A stretch of 64,000 nucleotides of DNA from Xylocopa sonorina (lineage: Eukaryota; Arthropoda; Insecta; Hymenoptera; Apidae), in NCBI RefSeq assembly GCF_050948175.1, contig NW_027490219.1, positions 1-64,000 on the forward strand. Direction: 5' to 3'. The notes beneath the pieces were generated by a model. That model was not told where the DNA came from and searched no databases. It saw nothing but the letters and a program-made list of their open reading frames with translations. Shown here one piece after another: positions 56,101 to 64,000 of the stretch. The position numbers were made by a program, and so were the translations under genes. How positions within the stretch are numbered: the first letter of the stretch is position 1; every line of letters starts with the position of its first letter.

Positions 56101-59100
56101 TCTAACGCTTCTTAGAACGCGAAATCGCATCTCATTTCTATGTTTCATGGTAAGATATAATATGATTTGCGAAGTGTTATGCATTCCTCGTCTATGATTC
56201 AAATGAATGTAAATGCGACACTTCCTTGCAAGGAAATAGCGTTTGCAGATGTCTACGTATCGTAGCAATAGAGTTCAAATGCTTCTTAAAACGAGATATT
56301 GCATCTCATATCTATGTTTCATGATAAGATATAATATTCATTGCGAAGTGTTATGCATTCCTCGTCTACGATTCAAATAAATGTAAATGCGAGACTTCCT
56401 TACAAGGAAATAGCGTTTGCAGATGTCTACGTATCGAAGCAATAGAGATCAAATGCTTCTTAAAACGAGATATCGCATCTCATTTCTATGTTTCTGGGTA
56501 AGATATAATATGATTTGCGAAGTGTAATGTATTCCTCGTCTACACTTTAATTGAATGTAAATGCGTCACTTCCTTGCTAGGAAATAGCGTCTGCAGATGT
56601 CTAGGTATCGTAGCGATAGTGTTCTAATGCTTCTTAAAACGCGATATCGCATCACATTTCTATGTTTCATGGTAAGATATAATATGATTTGCGAAGTGTT
56701 ATGATTTCATCGTCTACACTTCAAATGAACGTAATTGCGACACTTCCTTGCCAGGAAATAGCGTTTGCAAATGTCTACCTATCGTAGCAATAGTGTTCTA
56801 GTGCTCCTTAAAACGCGATATCGCATCTCATTTCTATATTTCATGGTAAGATATAATATGACTTGCGAAGTGTCATGTATTCCTCGTCTACACTTCAAAT
56901 GAATGCAAATGCGACACTTCCTTGCTAGGAAATAGCGTCTGCAAATGTCTAGGTGTCGTAGCAATAGATTTCAAATGCATCTTAAAACGAGATATTGCAT
57001 CTCATATCTATGTTTAATGATAAGATATAATATTCATTGCGAAGTGTTATGCATTCCTCGTCTACGATTCAAATGAATGTAAATCAGACACTTCCTTGCA
57101 AGGAAATAGCGTTTGCAGATGTCTACGTATCGTAGCAATAGCTTTCTGATGCTTCTTAAAACGAGATATTGCATCTCATATATATGTTTCATGATAAGAT
57201 ATAACATTCATTGCGAAGTGTTATGCATTCCTCGTCTACACTTCAAATGAATGTGTATGCGGCACTTCCTTGCTAGGAAATAGCGTCTGCAGATGTCTAG
57301 GTATCGTAGCGATAGAGTTCTAATGCTCCTTAAAACGCGATATAGCATCTCATTTCTATGTTTCATGGTAAGATGTAATATGATTTGCGAACTGTTATGT
57401 ATTCCTCCTCTACACTTCAAATGAATGTAAATGCGACACTTCCTTGCAAGGGAATAGCGTTTGCTGATGTCTACGTATCGAAGCAATAGAGTTCAAATGC
57501 TTCTTAAAACTAGATATTGCATCTCATATCTATGTTTCATGATAAGATGTAATATTCATTGCGAAGTGTTATGCACTCCTCGTCTACGATTCAAATGAAA
57601 GTAAATGCGACACTTCCTTGCAAGGAAATAACGATTGCAGATGTCTACGTATCGTAGCAATAGAGTTCATATGATACTTAAAACGCGATATCGCATCTCA
57701 TTTCTATGTTTCATGGTAAGATATATCATGATTTGCGAAGTGTTATGTATTCCTCGTCTACACATCAAATGAGTGTGAATGCGATACTTCCTCGCTAGGA
57801 AATAGCGTTTACAGATGTCTGCGTATCGTAGCAATAGCTTTCTAATGCTTCTCAAAACGCGATATCGCATCTCATTTCTATGTTTCATGGTAAGATATAA
57901 CATTCATTGCGAAGTGTTATGCACTCCACGTCTACGATTCAAATGAATGTAAATGCGACACTTCCTTGCAAGGAAATAGCGTTTGCAGATGTCTACGTAT
58001 CGAAGCAATAGAGATCAAATGCGTCTTAAAACGAGATATCGCATCTCATTTCTATGTTTCATGGTAAGATATAGTATGATTTGCGAAGTGTTATGTATTC
58101 CTCGTCTACACTTCAAATGAATGTAAATGCGACACCTCCTTGCAAAGAAATAGCGTTTGCAGATGTCTACGTATCGAAGCAATAGAGTTCAAATGCTTCT
58201 TAAAACGAGATATTGCATCTCATATCTATGTTTCATGATAAGATATAATATTCATTGCGAAGTGTTATGCATTCCTCGTCTACACTTCAAATGAATGTAT
58301 ATGCGGCACTTCCTTGCTAGGAAATAGCGTCTGCAGATGTCTAGGTATCGTAGCGATAGAGTTCTAATGCTCCTTAAAACGCGATATAGCATCTCATTTC
58401 TATGTTTCATGGTAAGATGTAATATGATTTGCGAACTGTTATGTATTCCTCCTCTACACTTCAAATGAATGTAAATGCGACACTTCCTTGCAAGGGAATA
58501 GCGTTTGCTGATGTCTACGTATCGAAGCAATAGAGTTGAAATGCTTCTTAAAACTAGATATTTCATCTCATATCTATGTTTCATGATAAGATATAATATT
58601 CATTGCGAAGTGTTATGCATTCCTCGTATACGATTCAAATGAATGTAAATGCGACACTTCCTTGCAAGGAAATAGCGTTTGCAGATGTCTACGTATCGTA
58701 GCAATAGCTTTCTAATGCTTCTTAAAACGCGATATTGCATCTCATTTCTATGTTTCTTGGTAAGATATAATATGATTTGCGAAGTGTCAGGTATTCCTCG
58801 TCTACACTTCAAATGAATGTGAATGCGACACTTCCTTGCTAGGAAATAGCGTCTGCAGATGTCTAGGTATCGTAGCAATAGAGTTCTAACGCTACTTAGA
58901 ACGCGATATCGCATCTCATTTCTATGTTTCATGGTAAGATATAATATGATTTGCGTAGTGTTATGCATTCCTCGTCTACGATTCAAATGAATGTAAATGC
59001 GACACTTCCTTGCAAGGAAATAGCGTTTGCAGATGTCTACGTATCGTAGCAATAGAGTTCAAATGCTTCTTAAAACGAGATATTGCATCTCATATCTATG

Positions 59101-62100
59101 TTTCATGATAAGATATAATATTCATTGCGAAGTGTTATGCATTCCTCGTCTACGATTCAAATGAAAGTAAATGCGACACTTCCTTGCAAGGAAATAGCGT
59201 TTGCAGATATCTACGTATCGTAGCAATAGAGTTCATATGATTCTTAAAACGCGATATCGCATCACATTTCTATGTTTCATGGTAGGATATAACATGATTT
59301 GCGAAGTGTTATGTATTCCTCGTCTACACTTCAAATGAATGTAAATGCAACACTTCCTTGCTAGGAAATAGCGTCTGCAGATGTCTAGGTATTGTAGCAA
59401 TAGAGTTGTAATGCTTCTTAAAACGCGATATCGCATCTCATTTCTACGTTTCATGGTAAGATGTAATATGATTTACGAAGTGTTATGTATTCCTCGTCTA
59501 CACTTCAAATGAATGTAAATGCGACACTTCCTTGCAAGGAAATAGCGTTTGCAGATGTCTACGTATCGTAGCAATAGAGTTCAAATGCTTCTTAAAACGA
59601 GATATTGCATCTCATATCTATGTTTCATGATAAGATATAACATTCATTGCGAAGTGTTATGCATTCCTCGTCTACGATTCAAATGAAAGTAAACGCGACA
59701 CTTCCTTGCAAGGAAATAGCGTTTGCAGATGTCTACGTATCGTAGCAATAGAGTTCTTATGATTCTTAAAACGCGATATCGCATCTCATTTCTATGTTTC
59801 ATGGTAAGATATAATATGATTTGCGAAGTGTTATGTATTCCTCCTCTACACTTCAAATGAATGTAAATGCGACACTTCCTTGCAAGGAAATAGCGTTTGC
59901 AAATGTCTATCTATCGTAGCAATAGTGTTCTTATGATTCTTAAAGCGCGATGTCGCATCTCATTTGTATGTTTCATGGTAAGATATAATATGATTTGCGA
60001 AGTGTTATGTATTCCTCGTCTACACTTCAAATGAATGTAAATGCGACATTTCCTTGCATGGAAATAGGGTTTGCAGATGTCTACCTATCCTAGCAATAGA
60101 GTTCTAATGCTTCGTAAAACGCGATATCGCATCTCATTTCTATGTTTCATGGTAAGATATAATATGATTTGCGAAGCGTTATGTATTCCACGTCTACACT
60201 TCAAATGAATGTAAATGCGACACTTCCCTGCAAAGAAATAGCGTTTGCAGATGTCTACGTATCGTAGCAATAGATTTCTAATGCTTCTTAAAACGCGATA
60301 TCGCATCTTATTTCTGTGTTTCATGGTAAGATATGATATGATTTGCGAAGTGTCATGTATTCCTCTTCTACACTTCAAATGAATGTAAATGCGACACTTC
60401 CTTGCCAGGAAATAGCGTTTGCAAATGTCTAACTATCGTAGCAATAGTGTTCTAGTGCTCCTTAAAACGCGATATCGCATCTCATTTCTATGTTTCATGG
60501 TAAGATATAATATGATTTGCGAAGTGTCATGTATTCCTCGTCTACACTTCAAATGAATGCAAATGCGACACTTCCTTGCTAGGAAATAGCGTCTGCAAAT
60601 GTCTAGGTATCGTAGCAATAGATTTCAAATGCATCTTAAAACGAGATATTGCATCTCATATCTATGTTTAATGATAAGATATAATATTCATTGCGAAGTG
60701 TTATGCATTCCTCGTCTACGATTCAAATGAATGTAAATCCGACACTTCCTTGCAAGGAAATAGCGTTTGCAGATGTCTACGTATCGTAGCAATAGCTTTC
60801 TGGTGCTTCTTAAAACGAGATATTGCATCTCATATCTATGTTTCATGATAAGATATAACATTCATTGCGTAGTGTTATGCATTCCTCGTCTACACTTCAA
60901 ATGAATGTATATGCGGCACTTCCTTGCTAGGAAATAGCGTCTGCAGATGTCTAGGTATCGTAGCGATAGAGTTCTAATGCTCCTTAAAACGCGATATAGC
61001 ATCTCATTTCTATGTTTCATGGTAAGATGTAATATGATTTGCGAACTGTTATGTATTCCTCCTCTACACTTCAAATGAATGTAAATGCGACACTTCCTTG
61101 CAAGGGAATAGCGTTTGCTGATGTCTACGTATCGAAGCAATAGAGTTCAAATGCTTCTTAAAACTAGATATTTCATCTCATATCTATGTTTCATGATAAG
61201 ATATAATATTCATTGCGAAGTGTTATGCATTCCTCGTATACGATTCAAATGAATGTAAATGCGACACTTCCTTGCAAGGAAATAGCGTTTGCAGATGTCT
61301 ACGTATCGTAGCAATAGCTTTCTAATGCTTCTTAAAACGCGATATCGCATCTCATTTCTATGTTTCTTGGTAAGATATCATATGATTTGCGAAGTGTCAT
61401 GTATTCCTCGTATACGATTCAAATGAATGTAAATGCGACACTTCCTTGCTAGGAAATAGCGTCTGCAGATGTCTAGGTATCGTAGCAATAGAGTTCTAAC
61501 GCTACTTAGAACGCGATATCGCATCTCATTTCTATGTTTCATGGTAAGATATAATATGATTTGCGAAGTGTTATGCATTCCTCGTCTACGATTCAAATGA
61601 ATATAAATGCGACACTTCCTTGCAAGGAAATAGCGTTTGCAGATGTCTACGTATCGTAGCAATAGAGATCAAATCCGTCTTAAAACGAGATATCGCATCT
61701 CATATCTATGTTTCATGGTAAGGTATAACATGATTTGCGAAGTGTTATGTATTCCTCGTCTACACTTCAGATGAATGTGAATGCGATTCTTCCTCGCTAG
61801 GAAATAGCGTTTGCAGATGTCTACGTATCGTAGCAATAGCTTCCTGATGCTTCTCAAAACGAGATATTGCATCTCATATCTATGTTTCATGATAAGATAT
61901 AACATTCATTGCGAAGTGTTATGCATTCCTCGTCTACACTTCAAATGAATGTGTATGCGGCACTTCCTTGCTAGGAAATAGCGTCTGCAGATGTCTAGGT
62001 ATCGTAGCGATAGAGTTCTAATGCTCCTTAAAACGCGATGTAGCATCTCATTTCTATGTTTCATGGTAAGATGTAATATGATTTGCGAACTGTTATGTAT

Positions 62101-64000
62101 TCCTCCTCTACACTTCAAATGAATGTAAATGCGACACTTCCTTGCAAGGGAATAGCGTTTGCTGATGTCTACGTATCGAAGCAATAGAGTTCAAATGCTT
62201 CTTAAAACTAGATATTGCATCTCATATCTATGTTTCATGATAAGATGTAATATTCATTGCGAAGTGTTATGCACTCCTCGTCTACGATTCAAATGAAAGT
62301 AAATGCGACACTTCCTTGCAAGGAAATAGCGTTTGCAGATGTCTACGTATCGTAGCAATAGAGTTCATATGATTCTTAAAACGCGATATCGCATCTCATT
62401 TCTATGTTTCATGGTAAGATATAACATGATTTGCGAAGTGTTATGTATTCCTCGTCTACACTTCAAATGAATGTGAATGCGATACTTCCTCGCTAGGAAA
62501 TTGCGTTTGCAGATGTCCACGTACCGTAGCAATATCTTTCTGATGCTTCTTAGAACGAGATATTGCATCTCATATCTATGTTTCATGATAAGATATAACA
62601 TTCATTGCGAAGTGTTATGCATTCCTCGTCTACACTTCAAATGAATGTATATGCGGCACTTCCTTGCTAGGAAATAGCGTCTGTAGATGTCTAGGTACCG
62701 TAGCGATAGAGTTCTAATGCTCCTTAAAACGCGACGTAGCATCTCATTTCTATGTTTCATGGTAAGATGTAGTATGATTTGCGAAGTGTTATGTATTCCT
62801 CCTCTACACTTCAAATGAATGTAAATGCGACACTTCCTTGCAAGGGAATAGCGTTTGCTGATGTCTACGTATCGAAGCAATAGAGTTCAAATGCTTCTTA
62901 AAACTAGATATTGCATCTCATATCTATGTTTCATGATAAGATGTAATATTCATTGCGAAGTGTTATGCACTCCTCGTCTACGATTCAAATGAAAGTAAAT
63001 GCGACACTTCCTTGCAAGGAAATAACGATTGCAGATGTCTACGTATCGTAGCAATAGAGTTCATATGATACTTAAAACGCGATATCGCATCTCATTTCTA
63101 TGTTTCATGGTAAGATATATCATGATTTGCGAAGTGTTATGTATTCCTCGTCTACACATCAAATGAGTGTGAATGCGATACTTCCTCGCTAGGAAATACC
63201 GTTTGCAGATGTCTGCGTATCGTAGCAATAGCTTTCTAATGCTTCTCAAAACGCGATATCGCATCTCATTTCTATGTTTCATGGTAAGATATAATATGAT
63301 TTGCGAAGTGTCATGTATTCCTCGTCAACACTTCAAAAGAATGTAAATGCCACACTTCCTTGCTAGGAAATAGCGTCTGCAGATGTCTACGTATCGTAGC
63401 AATAGTGTTCTTATGATTCTTAAAACGCGATATCGCATCTCATTTCTATGTTTCATGGTAAGATATAATATGATTTGCGAAGTGTTATATATTACTCGTC
63501 TACACTTCAAATGAATGTAAATGCGACACTACCTTGCAAGGAAATAGGGTTTGCAGATGTCTACCTATCGTAACAATAGAGTTCTAATGCTTTGTAAAAC
63601 GCGATATCGCATCTCATTTCTATGTTTCATGGTAAGATATAATATGATTTGCGTAGTGCTATGCATTCCTCGTCTACGATTCAAATGAATGTAAATACGA
63701 CACTTCCTTGCAAGGAAATAGCGTTTGCAGATGTCTACGTATCGTAGCAATAGATTTCAAATGCTTCTTAAAACGAGATATCGCATCTCATATCTATGTT
63801 TCAAGATAAGATATAATATTCATTGCGAAGTGTTATGCATTCCTCGTCTACACTTCAATTGAATGTAAATGCGACACTTGCTTGCTAGGAAATAGCGTCT
63901 GCAGATGTCTAGGTATCGTAGAGATAGTGTTCTAATGCTTCTTAAAACGCGATATTGCATCACATTCCTATGTTTCATGGCAAGATATAATATGATTTGC
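44151..64000 (+). repeat. Satellite domain C
   Basis: This part is marked by variants that I do not see combined elsewhere: GCGATATAGC, ATTCCTCCTCTACAC, TATGCGGCACTTCC, and GCAAGGGAATAGC followed by TTTGCTGATG. A marker junction, TGTTCTAGTGCTCC, sits at about 44430, 47736, 50868, 53652, 56784 and 60438. Its spacings are 19, 18, 16, 18 and 21 monomers. The domain continues past the window end without a visible edge. Confidence 0.75.
47145..59160 (+). repeat. Near-perfect tandem duplication of 34 monomers (5,916 bp)
   Basis: About 47145-53060 and 53061-59160 match at an offset of 5,916 bp. Private variants recur at exact offset: TTTTTCATGG (48310, 54226), GTTAAGCATTCC (47998, 53914), TTTCTGGGTAAG (50575, 56491), GTAACGATAG (49312, 55228) and GACAACTCC (49084, 55000). 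Reading by eye I found one substitution, C at 52622 against G at 58538. Left of 47145 and right of about 59160 the copies diverge. Each copy holds an 18-monomer and a 16-monomer subunit related to each other. Confidence 0.88.

Larger units (their letters stand above)
1..64000 (+). repeat. 174-bp tandem satellite array filling the whole window
   Basis: The same unit repeats from the first base to the last. The landmark AAATGAATG starts at 1, 175 and 349, and the phase of the unit can be followed to the end with only four 1-bp slips. That gives about 368 monomers, all in one orientation. Recurrent landmarks in each unit are GCGATATCGC, TTCATGGTAAGATATAATA, TTGCGAAGTG, ATTCCTCGTCTAC and GCAGATGTCTACGTATCG. 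No stretch of unrelated sequence interrupts them, and neither array edge is in the window. Monomers differ from each other by a limited set of recurring substitutions. By established knowledge, such arrays in eukaryotes form centromeric, pericentromeric or subtelomeric heterochromatin. I do not recognise the family, and which of these locations applies cannot be decided here. Confidence 0.99.

Noticed and set aside
423..63750. Roughly one hundred minus-strand open frames of 61 to 374 codons with similar basic repeats
   Set aside because: They all follow the 174-bp period (58 codons) and differ in length only by which units carry a TGA at one junction. They change phase at the 1-bp indels, and they have no recognisable domain, start context or unique sequence. 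Not called as genes.
1..64000. CRISPR array
   Set aside because: There is no alternation of constant repeats and unique spacers. The whole 174-bp unit is conserved and there are no cas genes.
1..64000. Telomeric repeats or transposon insertions in the array
   Set aside because: No TTAGG- or TTAGGG-type runs, terminal repeats, target-site duplications or non-satellite segments were seen. The phase of the unit is continuous.
1..64000. Identification as a named satellite family of a given species (for example insect satellites of 170-180 bp)
   Set aside because: Unit length alone is not diagnostic and I do not recognise the sequence. A similarity search with the 174-bp consensus would be needed; a match over the full unit would support a name.

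Overview
The whole 64 kb window is one uninterrupted tandem satellite DNA array. The repeat unit is 174 bp, about 37% G+C, and occurs about 368 times head to tail in a single orientation. I see no unique sequence, transposable element, RNA gene, convincing protein gene or array edge. Long homogeneous arrays of a nucleosome-scale monomer with higher-order structure are typical of centromeric or pericentromeric heterochromatin in eukaryotes. The species cannot be named from this sequence. One hint is CpG abundance: the first monomer has 11 CpG among 35 C and 30 G, an observed/expected ratio of about 1.8. That argues against strong germline CpG methylation and fits many invertebrates better than vertebrates or most plants; this is inference only.

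Layout. Three domains can be told apart by diagnostic variants. Domain A (1 to about 33.3 kb) is a patchwork of 4-, 7-, 8-, 9- and 18-monomer tandem duplications. It has a clear 3-monomer (522 bp) higher-order repeat zone at about 12.3-26.3 kb, and blocks that recur at 7.66 kb, 2.96 kb and 9.92 kb. Domain B (about 33.3-44.15 kb) opens with a 7-monomer duplication, then carries a 30-monomer block next to a 25-monomer copy; the difference is a local 5-monomer duplication. Domain C (about 44.15-64 kb) is dominated by a nearly perfect tandem duplication of 34 monomers (5,916 bp, about 47.15-59.15 kb). Each copy contains two related subunits of 18 and 16 monomers.

Monomer length is held very tightly. 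From the phase of the repeat I find only four length changes in 64 kb, all of 1 bp: an insertion at 2176-2180 and deletions at 16593/16594, 26510/26511 and 40975-40980. Two of these are the same deletion copied by a segmental duplication. Because 174 is divisible by three, the minus strand shows long open frames made of a 58-residue basic repeat. I treat these as artefacts of the period, not genes.

The most interesting internal structure is a set of short dyad symmetries at fixed places in the monomer. At two places different monomer classes carry different, mutually exclusive dyads. The duplication junctions, a one-monomer duplication and a conversion-like patch record recent unequal exchange in the array.
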